64,000 nucleotides of DNA, taken from assembly GCF_905147365.1 (NCBI RefSeq), contig NC_056410.1, positions 7,663,501 through 7,727,500 of the forward strand, in the 5' to 3' direction. Position 1 is the first letter of the stretch; each line of letters starts with the position of its first letter. Made by a program: the position numbers and the translations under genes. The notes below the pieces were generated by a model. It ran no database searches. It saw only the letters and a list, made by a program, of their open reading frames with translations, and was not told the DNA's origin. This DNA comes from Aricia agestis. Lineage: Eukaryota > Arthropoda > Insecta > Lepidoptera > Lycaenidae. This document shows positions 11,120 through 20,382 of the stretch, piece after piece.

Positions 11120-12059
11120 ATAAAAAGTCAAACTATTTAACAACTCGAAAATGTCTTAAACATATTGTACAGATTTCAGGGGAGAGGAATTTACGAAAAT
11201 TTCTCTCCCCCAAAGTTTTAATAAGACGTAATATTTTTAAAATTTCAACTTAAGGTCGATCGACCGCGTACAACCCGAATAATTATGATTTGCGTGTGAC
11301 ACGCGCGGGAAAGCCGGCCTAATCAATGCACGGACAAGCTCGTTTCTGATTGTGCCTAAAATAATTTCGCTTTCATAAGAAACGGCTAAATTGTTGGCTT
11401 TGGATTTGGATAGATTAATCTTGTTAATTAAAAAGGAACAGCTATTAGAGGTCAGGAAATATTGTTAGAAACACAGGATGTTGTAAGTGTAATCGAAGTT
11501 TTTATCTATGGTAAAAGTTTTGGTCTCCTTCTTCTTTTATTTACAGGATTTGTCCTTGGTGACATTTGCAATATTCTACATGGATTTAAGAGTAATTTAC
11601 TGAACTGTACGAAATGAATCTGTTGATTTGAATGAAAATTGAGGATTGTAATTATTTTTACGTTAGCTTACATTTTTATGTGGATTTTTTTATCTACGTA
11701 TAATTTGTCAAATATAATATAAAAAAAGCTTTTCTGAGACGTTCCATTTAAGAAAATATTCAAAACTTAGGCTCGTAATAAAAATCGAAGGCTTCGTTTT
11801 ATTCCTCGAGTTTTTATGTTGTTTCAAATTAGGTTACATTGTCTTACCCCGCATTGTACTTCTGGCACTCGGCCAATTTTATAAAGGTTTAGATAAAACA
11901 TGATATGTAAAGAAATTCTAGATAAAAATCGATGCTAATAGAGGTACTGTTTGTTTGTAGATGTAGACTGCCTTATTTGTTATGTGAAGCTAGAATGCTC
12001 ACTAAACACACGCTTGTTTGATTAGCGATTCTGTTTAAATCGTTTAAACTGAAGCTTAA
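11120..12059. other. Intergenic AT-rich sequence, nothing recognised
   Basis: A short GC-richer patch at 11255-11340 has no recognisable feature. No exons seen. Confidence 0.35.
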
Positions 12060-12150
12060 CCCTTAGGGCCCTAGCGAACGGTGACTTTTTGTAGCGATGC
12101 AGTAACTTTAAAGAGTCGACGTGTACTGGGGCCCTTAAGGGCTACAGCCT
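12060..12150. repeat. Short imperfect inverted repeat
   Basis: CCCTTAGGGCCC near 12060 and GGGGCCCTTAAGGG near 12128-12141 form a stem around 55 nt of loop. Possibly a small decayed MITE. Confidence 0.4.
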
Positions 12151-12198
12151 ACTGTACATTGTACAAGGGATAAGGTGACTTCAACTACCTATAAATTT

Positions 12199-12359
12199 AC
12201 GGCCGTTCCCAATATTTGATATATCTCTGGTTTTGCCCTACTAGAGATAGGAATAGCTCACAATTGACATAAAATATATGTCTCTAATGTCTAATGTGAG
12301 TTATTTCTATCTCTAGTAGGGCAAAACCAGAGATAGATCAAATATTGTGAACGGCCGTT
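12199..12359. mobile_element. Small palindromic MITE (161 bp)
   Basis: Termini ACGGCCGTTC, then CAATATTTGAT, pair at both ends. The arms continue with CTCTGGTTTTGCCCTACTAG and its complement, leaving a loop of a few dozen bases. No coding. Confidence 0.75.
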
Positions 12360-13569
12360 AGACATTTATAAGTGCACTTTCAACAATGTAACCATGTCTA
12401 AAGAAAAACGTACTGCGATAAACATAAAATCACTGTCACGACCAAAAAGAGCCTTACAAACTGTTTATCAGAACTGATTTTGTGTACGTATTTTCCTGCC
12501 AAAACACGCACTAAAACGGCATAACCCTCTTTCAGGCACATTCAGTTGAAAATAATCTACAATATCACGGTTATGATTGAGCAATCGCTGAGCGATTTTT
12601 AATGTACACACCGAAGCGGACCCACCCTATTTGACTACACCAAGTGCACACTTCATCAATCATCTACATAATTAATTAAGGTTATGAAGATCAACTTTCA
12701 TATCAAAAATGACATAATTTTTAACGGAATTTTTTGTTTTGTGGTTTTGTTGTTGGACTTTTAAACGGAGCTTTCCTTTATAATATAAAACAGTATCTTT
12801 ATATTTTTGTAATGTATTATGTACGTATATAATTATGTCTTTATTTATTATAGGAAAAGTTTATTTGTTGGCACCGAGAAGGCTCCAAAACTAAAGGGCC
12901 GATTTTGCTGAAATTTGGCTTAAACATAAAGTAGGCTACACGGAATAATGGACATAGGATAATTTTTATACCAGGGAAAATTCACAATTACCGCGGGATG
13001 TATTTAAGCTGGCAGAGCCGCACATAAATTGTATTATCTCATAAAACCGCAAATATAAACAACATAATATTTATAACAAATTATTTTCATACTACTGCAG
13101 CAGTCGCCGAATTCGGAGCAGGTAAATAGGAATTCGTGGAATGCTACATAACAGAACCCATAAAGTATTTCCGCAATAAAACAGTCTGTACAGTTTAATG
13201 CAAAGATAGTGAAGTTTCACAAGAATACTTTACACAGCAATGCATAAAGCTTAAAAGATTTCAGCGGAAAATGTTTGCTTTGACTTTGGCAAAGTAAATC
13301 CAAGTTTAATTGCCACTTTCGAGTTTCTAAGGAGAGATTTTTGTTCCGGACGAGCCGTTGTTTCATAATAATTATTGTTTAAAGTTGAAGACGATTATCA
13401 TCATCATAATTTATAGTCATATTATTATCAATTTTAAAAATATTTGGTACCTATTTAAATTTTTGCAAATCATTATTTACCTTTATCGAGGACAATATAG
13501 TACATGACAAGACCAACGAATATTGAGTAATTTTTTTTCAGACTTATTTATTGCATTCCATCCATACTC
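12360..13569. other. Intergenic sequence with a decayed Helitron-like fragment
   Basis: 12860-13010 contains 'GGCCGATTTTGCTGAAATTTGG' and 'GGACATAGGATAATTTTTA', the body of the Helitron-like family seen at 13755 and 62384. The rest is AT-rich with no supported gene. Confidence 0.4.
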
Positions 13570-13751
13570 AGGGCGTTCGCTGCGTTGAGCGTGTGCGCTC
13601 GCCATAGTAATCGTGGGACGGCTGACCCGGTCAACGCAGCGCTGCTCTATGGGATGACATGAAGCAAGCACGCGTTGCACGCCTATCATACGGCCACCTA
13701 TGATAGGCGTTCAACGCGTGCCGGGCGCACGCTTAACGCAGCGAACGCCCT
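13570..13751. mobile_element. Palindromic MITE, AGGGCGTTCGCTGCGTT termini
   Basis: The left terminus AGGGCGTTCGCTGCGTTGAG (13570) pairs with the right terminus ending 13751. A second internal palindrome, CACGCGTTGCACGCCTATCA and its complement, centres near 13695. GC-rich against AT-rich flanks. No coding. Confidence 0.75.
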
Positions 13752-13842
13752 AAATATTATAAATACGAAAGTGTTGTCTACTATCAGCTGTCTGTCTGTC
13801 TTCACACCCAAACCGATTTTGCTGAAATTTGGCATGTACAAT

Positions 13843-14014
13843 GTACTATCAGAGAAGTTGATTCCTAGGCAGATAAGGGTCCAACGAATTTTGGTCGCGT
13901 AACATCAACCCAGCCGACTGATCACAATAATTAACATTGAATTGGCATGATCCGACCAAATTACGTTGGTCTGTCAACTGCCTACGGGCCACGAATTAAT
14001 TTCCTCGATGGTAC
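13843..14014. mobile_element. MITE family B (GATTCCTAGGCAG), copy 1
   Basis: The left end GTACTATCAGAGAAGTTGAT, then TCCTAGGCAG, and the right end TCAATTTCCTC...GGTAC type are inverted repeats. Other copies are at 23317-23469, 30700-31096 (split) and 47344-47503. A second copy of only the right half lies at 14125-14204. Confidence 0.65.
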
Positions 14015-14032
14015 AAGTAAAGAGTTCATTTT

Positions 14033-14110
14033 TAGGGTTCCGTACCCAAAGAGTAAAAACGGGACCCTATTACTGAGATTTCGATGTCTGTCCGTCTGTC
14101 TGTCTGTCTC
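14033..14110. repeat. GGGTTCCGTACCC-family fragment
   Basis: TAGGGTTCCGTACCCAAAGA and the GGGACCCTATTACTGAGA block, followed by a (TGTC)n tract, is one end of the family. It lies between a whole and a half copy of MITE family B. Confidence 0.6.
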
Positions 14111-14336
14111 CATGCTAACGAGAACTTATTAACATTGAATCGACATGATCCGACCAAATGACATTGGTCTGTCAACTGCCCAGGCATCAATTTCCTCGAC
14201 GGTACATACTTTAAGTTCCGGGAAAGGACATAGTATACTTTTTATCCCGAAAAAATTTTGTACGGTTCCCGCGCGATAGACGAATTTTGCGCAACGGAGT
14301 GTGCGTGCGGGCGACGGGCGTCCTCTAGTCATCTTA

Positions 14337-14485
14337 TCTTATATATAAAAATGGATTTACAAATGTGTTAGTCGCGCTAAAACTCGAAAACGGCTCAACG
14401 GATTGGGCTGATTTTAGTCTTAAAATATTCGTAGAGGTTCAGGGAAGGTTTCAAAGTGACACGAAGTTCACTGCTGGACAGCTAG
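14337..14485 (+). mobile_element. Helitron, 149 bp, complete
   Basis: It starts TCTTATATATAAAAATGG and ends GGACAGCTAG at 14476-14485, a classic short non-autonomous lepidopteran Helitron. The interior AACTCGAAAACGGCTCAACG block is a hallmark of this family. It begins 8 bases after the end of the previous Helitron. Confidence 0.8.
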
Positions 14486-14788
14486 TTAAGTATAAAATAA
14501 AAATAATACAAAGTTTTTTTGAAACCTAATTTTCTAAATGAGATACGAGCTCCTGTCGTATATATCAGGGTGAATACGGAAAGACCTTTCCGGAATAAAA
14601 CGATAATTTACATGCGAATACATATCAACACTTTATGAAAATTTCTGACTCCAGGCCCATTCAATCCTATATCACTCAAAAACTTAACTGTACTAAATAA
14701 AACTGTGCAATACAAAGGTATTATAATCTTAATTTTTGAAAGTGCTATAATTGTAATATTTTTTATGACATTATAATTGCATTTTTAA

Positions 14789-14814
14789 CTCTCGACAAAA
14801 CAAATAAGTTTGAC

Positions 14815-14846
<32 letters not shown>

Positions 14847-14912
14847 ATATCTGTTTGTTTGTCCTTGGCATCGTAGCATCCAAACAGGTGGACCGATTTT
14901 GATCTAGTTTAT
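14789..14912 (+). repeat. 'CTCGACAAAA...GATTTTGATCTAG' repeat with (CTGT)n
   Basis: It begins with ACTCTCGACAAAA, contains TAAGTTTGACCTGTCTGTC with a (CTGT)n tract at 14816-14844, and ends at GACCGATTTTGATCTAG. The same family is at 48566-48714. In both places a GGTTCCGTACC element is joined at the same base. Confidence 0.55.
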
Positions 14913-15042
14913 TAGGGTTCCGTACCCAAAGGGTAAAAACGGGACCCTATTACTAAGAGCAGCTCCAGAACCGCTATAGCTAGACGTCTGAAATTTTCAC
15001 AGATTGTGTATTTTTATTGCCGCTAAACAACAAATACTAACG
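14913..15042. repeat. GGGTTCCGTACCC-family fragment
   Basis: TAGGGTTCCGTACCCAAAGG, then GGACCCTATTACTAAGA, then TAGCTAGACGTCTGAAATTT and CGCTAAACAACAAATACTA. Co-linear with the end of the complete copies at 40669-41129 and 51266-51870 read in reverse. Confidence 0.65.
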
Positions 15043-15295
15043 CGTAGGTTTTATCGTCTATATGGTAAGATTTTTTTGAGCTTAGAAAGGTAACGAATGT
15101 CTTGTCTTAGACTCCCACCTTAGATTTACGCTCACAGTAGTAGTTTAACCCCTCCCTCATACTGCTCACCCTTGAGCGGCAGAGTTGACAATGCGCGGGC
15201 GATTCACGCTCTCTCTTTCAATCAGTCAGTCGTTCGTTGACATTATCTGTGTAATAATAATAATAATATGTCAATCCACAACATACCTAGGTTTA

Positions 15296-15920
15296 AAACC
15301 AGTCAAGTGCGTGCCACACGCAATATTATAGGGTTCCGTAGTACCGCTAGTTTTACACTACTAACAACATTATCTCAGTTACGTTCAAAGGAATTTGAAC
15401 GAAAAGTTCCTTTGTATTTCTATGAATACATTTTTTTTAGTTGATCAACTATTACTCAATAACTTATGAAATCTTCGTCGTGATAGTTTTCCTTTTAAAT
15501 TCAGCATTTTTACTAGACCCGTGAATTTTTTCACATTAAATTTTTCCAGAAGAAACCGTTTAGCTGGTCTAATGATTTTTTTCACTTTAAAATTTGATAT
15601 TTCCCAAATGGATCCCTAAGTCGGAAAATAATCATTAAGTACTCATAATTTTTTTTGAAACCTATCAAACGACACCCCACATGGTTGGGTGGACGTGAAA
15701 AAAAAATTCATCCCCGTTTGATGTGTAGGGGAAGGAACCTTAAATTTATTTTCAATTTTACATACCATTTTGTCGGCATCAATAATATTTAATAATATTT
15801 GCATAAGTGCCGAATTACAGCTTTGTAGATCCTATAATCTCTGAGAAAAATCGCGGACAGACTCAGACGGACGGACGGACAGACAGACGATCAGGCGGAC
15901 GGACAGACCGAAACTATAAT
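15296..15920 (+). repeat. Dispersed repeat 'AAGTGCGTGCCACACGC...GACCGAAACTATAA'
   Basis: It starts AGTCAAGTGCGTGCCACACG followed by GGGTTCCGTAGTACC and ends with a (GACG/GACA)n microsatellite (15860-15910) and CCGAAACTATAA. This arrangement is common in moths. No coding. Confidence 0.55.
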
Positions 15921-17040
15921 ACAAGCGCTGATGACAGTTTTAACGTGGATTTACTCAAAACAGACAACGAATCTTGACAAGCGCCCTATTGGTCATTAAT
16001 CTACACGGGTATACCTTCCAATAAATATACAATAAATTGTTTTTGAGCTCTATAATGCCAGAGCCCATTTTAGCCCATCATCATTTCTTGAATCGGGGGT
16101 TGTTTTCATTTTTATTTTAACGTTGTGTAATTAATTATTGCGAGTATTAATTCTTCTAAAATTAGTTTACATATTTCGTAGAGTATTTAATTACTTCTAT
16201 AGCTGTTTGGAAACATATGTTTTTCAATCACTCTTTTTTTTAATATATCATTGAAAAGGAGAGCCATTTCAAAGCACATAAAATGACAAAGATACATAAC
16301 GTGTAAATCCCTTTTTATATCTCGGTCAAAAATGGTCGTAGCTTTTATGATTTTATTGTCCAATTTTACGTAGCTACGCAACTATAAAATTTATAATTTA
16401 TATTTTACTCGCGTAATGTCTTACTTCAATGGAGCTATTTTGACCGTAATAGACTTAAAAATTTGGCGGTCACGTCCCTCAGCCATTAGGATATGACTAG
16501 GAAGGAAGGAAGACTTAAATTTGAAAGTTATAGTTTAAAATGGCCACGAGGAGAATCAGAAAATTTTAGGGAACTTTATTTCTTCAGTGACTGTAAATTA
16601 TATTTTATCAAATACATTATCGCTCAAAACAAAAAAAAAGGTATTTTTAAATTAAAAAACTAAGTTAAATTTGATAAGAAATTGCTGTTAATTAAAAAAA
16701 GTATTTTGATCAAAATACCTTTATACATAATATTATTGTAACAAAGCTCCTACAGAACTCTCCAAATAATACATTTCTCTGAGGCGACAATTGTTAACAG
16801 TTTGGCCCTTCAGAACAATGGAGCGCATTTCAAGCTGGAGCTCGACCTCTTTCACCTAAATTGTCGAATGTAGATGTATTGTTAAACTAGTCGGTTATAT
16901 CTACAAGATGCTAATTTCAGAACCATCTACTTGTTCAAATCTACGTACTAATCGCTAAGTTAATAAAAATGATTTATTTCTTATCAAATGGAAACAAATG
17001 CTATCAGTTTTTTTTCTACTTATTGACCTATCCTCTTTTT
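15921..17040. other. AT-rich intergenic sequence, nothing recognised
   Basis: No exon, RNA gene or clear repeat boundary seen. Confidence 0.35.
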
Positions 17041-17400
17041 AGCACGGTGCTAGCTCGTAGCATGATATCGTAGCACGGTGCTAGCTCGTAGCATGATATC
17101 GTAGCACGGTGCTAGCTCGTAGCACGATTTCGTAGCGGTGCTAGCTCGTAGCACGATTTCGTAGCGGTGCTAGCTCGTAGCACGATTTCGTAGCGGTGCT
17201 AGCTCGTAGCACGATTTCGTAGCGGTGCTAGCTCGTAGCACGATTTCGTAGCGGTGCTAGCTCGTAGCACGATTTCGTAGCGGTGCTAGCTCGTAGCACG
17301 ATTTCGTAGCGGTGCTAGCTCGTAGCACGATTTCGTAGCGGTGCTAGCTCGTAGCACGATTTCGTAGCGGTGCTAGCTCGTAGCACGATGTCGTAGCGGT
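17041..17400. repeat. 29/31-bp minisatellite, 12 units
   Basis: Three 31-bp units (17041, 17072, 17103; AGCACGGTGCTAGCTCGTAG...) are followed by nine 29-bp units (17134 to 17394; AGCGGTGCTAGCTCGTAGCA...) that lack the CA of AGCACGG. The units are nearly identical. Each holds GTGCTAGC and CGTAGC. It shares the CGTAGC motif with the unrelated-period array at 10.3 kb. Confidence 0.95.
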
Positions 17401-19146
17401 TTAGTCTTTCAAAGGTCACTCACAGTAGAGTATTTTAAGTACCATACAAATCTTTACCCATTTTACCCTAAGCAATTTAATAGAATTTTGCGCTGTCTTG
17501 TCGAACTCATTATTTATTTACTGCATAGTGGTTAAATAACAGTTGTGAGTTTTAACATTTTTCCTTTCGAGAGTACCAGAAACATCTTTTGCTATTACTT
17601 CCTTGATCAATGTGATTAAATTTGACAATAAATAGCATTTTTTCGGGGCTGCTGCGCAATGAAAGGTCTTTCTTAGCTGGTTTCAATTTTATTGATCTTT
17701 GATTGGGCTTAAGGTAAAGAAAAGATTTCCTTTATCCTCGATAAGGAAAAATTGAAACGTAACTATATAAACATAGTCAAGAGCCACTGGATATTTGTAT
17801 ATTGTAGAAAAATAATTCATAATAACTTTAATCACAGAAATTTCCTTAAAGTCGAAAATACTTTCCGATACTTGTAATATTTCTGATATCATTTTCATGC
17901 GAAACGATTATTTTCGCAGCACCCTTATTAAATTTTACGATAACGATAATAATTCGATAAGTCATCAAGTTAACGAGCGTGTCATGACACAACATTAAGC
18001 CTGGGGTTTTACGTCATATTTTAGGATAACGTGCTTTGACTACATGATGTGTTAATATCAAAATCTTATTCCTTGCTAGGTGTTTCTCGTGACGTGTGAA
18101 TGCAGAGTTTGTTTAAAGCACGGAAAATGTACATTTGGCATGATAAAAGTAGTATATTCTTATACCTCTCCGAAGACTCAGAATATCTATTTCTTCAAAA
18201 TCCGTTCAGCGATGTAACCCTCGGGCCCTGCTTGGCCGTATGAAGAGATAACAGACAATACCCGAAAATATGTACTAGTTATAAATACATACGTCTTGTG
18301 TAATATTATTTATTTAAGGGTTTGAATAACTGTACAATTTTTCTTGTCGTAATTATTTTCCTTTTGAGCACCTAAAAACAAAGATGTATCGCACACAATC
18401 GGAATCTAAAAGTTCATTTAAAAGTTAAATTGACTGACTCCCTAGAATTTTAACTTTTCGGATGGAAAACAAAAGCTTATGTATTCTGGCGAGACCTTCA
18501 AGCTGACGGTCCAATTTTCTCGGACGACAGATTTTAGTGAAGGAATTTTGAGAAAAGTTGGTGTAAATTAAAAAGTCATCTCCTCGGGGCTAAATCATAA
18601 TTCAAAGATGGGACCCTAAATCTTATAAAATTAACTTTTAGGTAATCAGAGCTTTCTGGGCTCAACCTAAAAGGCTCTAGGGACATATTTTTATTAGTAG
18701 TAGATTCTAGGTTTATAATAAATCAGTTACAACAGGGACTTGAGATCTTCAACTTCCTGAGAGTTATTTTTACGATACTCAGAAAATTCTCCCCCACTCC
18801 TGACTCTTCGATAATTGCGTTCCCACGCGCCGAGTATATTTTGCTTATATTTATTTTTCGTGACGTATCTCACCGATTTTTTGTTGTGGCCTCACCCACA
18901 GAATAATTTGTTGTGTTATTTGTCTACGACGAAAAAAGACGTTCTAAGTTTGACGTGTCTGTTCGTCTGTGTTTACCAGCACGCTCAGGGGCCTCAGCGC
19001 TTAAAATATGTAAATTTTGGGTTCATCTTCTTCATAAATGTTTGTAAGCAAATAAAGTGATTTCAGCGCTTCAATATTTTGCGTTCTGATTCACTTATTA
19101 GTGTTTTGTTATTTCTTAATTTAACATTATTATAATTGTTGTTTCA
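17401..19146. other. Region upstream of the first coding exon
   Basis: Probably 5' intron or upstream DNA of the EB-like gene. It contains a 19-base exact match to the signal-peptide exon at 18220-18238 and a Helitron-type 'AAGTTTGACGTGTCTGT' segment near 18945. The last 18 bases form a good acceptor tract ending TTGTTTCAG at 19146. No non-coding 5' exon could be identified. Confidence 0.4.
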
Positions 19147-19288
19147 GAGTGTGTGTTATGTGACGCGGGCCCAGTGAGCGGCATGCAGGCCCAGCGCTGG
19201 ACGCGGGCCACGCTCGCGGCGGCCGCGCTGCTGCTGGCGCTCGGGCCCTGCTTGGCCGAGCTTGATGTATCTACGGCAGCGGCTTTCG
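19147..19288 (+). CDS. Exon 1 (coding from 19183): signal peptide
   Basis: The acceptor TTGTTTCAG ends at 19146, so this is not the transcript's first exon. The 36-base leader precedes ATG at 19183. It encodes MQAQRWTRATLAAAALLLAL and then GPCLAELDVSTAAAF, a good signal peptide. The donor is TTCG|GTGAGTG at 19289, leaving phase 1, which matches exon 2 (G+AC = Asp). This is the only copy in the tandem array that has ATG, acceptor and donor together, so I take it as the functional one. Confidence 0.8.
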
Positions 19289-20382
19289 GTGAGTGATACA
19301 CAGAGTTTGCGCTATGTGACGTGGGCCCAGTGAGCGGCATACAGGCCCAGCGCTGGAAGCGGGCCACGCTCGCGGCGGCCGCGCTGCTGCTGGCGCTCGG
19401 GCCCTGCTTGGCCGAGCTTGATGTATCTACGGCAGCGGCTTTCGGTGAGTGATACACAGAGTTTGCGCTATGTGACGTGGGCCCAGTGAGCGGCATACAG
19501 GCCCAGCGCTGGAAGCGGGCCACGCTCGCGGCGGCCGCGCTGCTGCTGGCGCTCGGGCCCTGCTTGGCCGAGCTTGATGTATCTACGGCAGCGGCTTTCG
19601 GTGAGTGATACACAGAGTTTGCGCTATGTGACGTGGGCCCAGTGAGCGGCATACAGGCCCAGCGCTGGAAGCCGGCCACGCTCGCGGCGGCCGCGCTGCT
19701 GCTGGCGCTCGGGCCCTGCTTGGCCGAGCTTGATGTATCTACGGCAGCGGCTTTCGGTGAGTGATACACAGAGTTTGCGCTATGTGACGTGGGCCCAGTG
19801 AGCGGCATGCAGGCCCAGCGCTGGACGCGGGCCACGCTCGCGGCGGCCGCGCTGCTGCTGGCGCTTGGGCCCTGCTTGGCCGAGCTTGATGCATCTACGG
19901 CAGCGGCTTTCGGTGAGTGATACACAGAGTTTGCGCTATGTGACGTGGGCCCAGTGAGCGGCATACAGGCCCAGCGCTGGAAGCGGGCCACGCTCGCGGC
20001 GGCCGCGCTGCTGCTGGCGCTCGGGCCCTGCTTGGCCGAGCTTGATGTATCTACGGCAGCGGCTTTCGGTGAGTGATACACAGAGTTTGCGCTATGTGAC
20101 GTGGGCCCAGTGAGCGGCACACAGGCCCAGCGCTGGAAGCGGGCCACGCTCGCGGCGGCCGCGCTGCTGCTGGCGCTCGGGCCCTGCTTGGCCGAGCTTG
20201 ATGTATCTACGGCAGCGGCTTTCGGTGAGTGATACACAGAGTTTGCGCTATGTGACGTGGGCCCAGTGAGCGGCATACAGGCCCAGCGCTGGACGCGGGC
20301 CACGCTCGCGGCGGCCGCGCTGCTGCTGGCGCTCGGGCCCTGCTTGGCCGAGCTTGATGTATCTACGGCAGCGGCTTTCAGG
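19149..20382 (+). repeat. Eightfold 156-bp tandem amplification of the signal-peptide exon
   Basis: Eight head-to-tail units of 156 bp have start-codon positions 19183, 19339, 19495, 19651, 19807, 19963, 20119 and 20275. The codons there are ATG, ATA, ATA, ATA, ATG, ATA, ACA, ATA. Copies 1-7 keep TTTCG|GTGAGTG. Copy 8 ends TTTCAGGTAGTG, which shifts the donor phase. Copies 2-8 have CAG|AG at the acceptor position but only 14 nt of non-pyrimidine sequence before it. The rest of the reading frame is intact in all copies, so the amplification is recent. The array is very GC-rich. Because 156 is divisible by 3, the antisense strand carries a spurious 429-codon frame (19116-20405). Confidence 0.95.

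Larger units (their letters stand above)
13755..14329 (+). mobile_element. Helitron-like element split by MITE and GGTTCCG insertions
   Basis: The host starts with ATTATAAATACGAAAGTG and reaches GCTGAAATTTGGCATG at about 13838. It resumes at about 14205 with ATACTTTAAGTTCCGGGAAA and ends in GTCCTCTAG at 14320-14328, a Helitron 3' end. Everything between is inserted sequence, listed separately. Confidence 0.6.
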
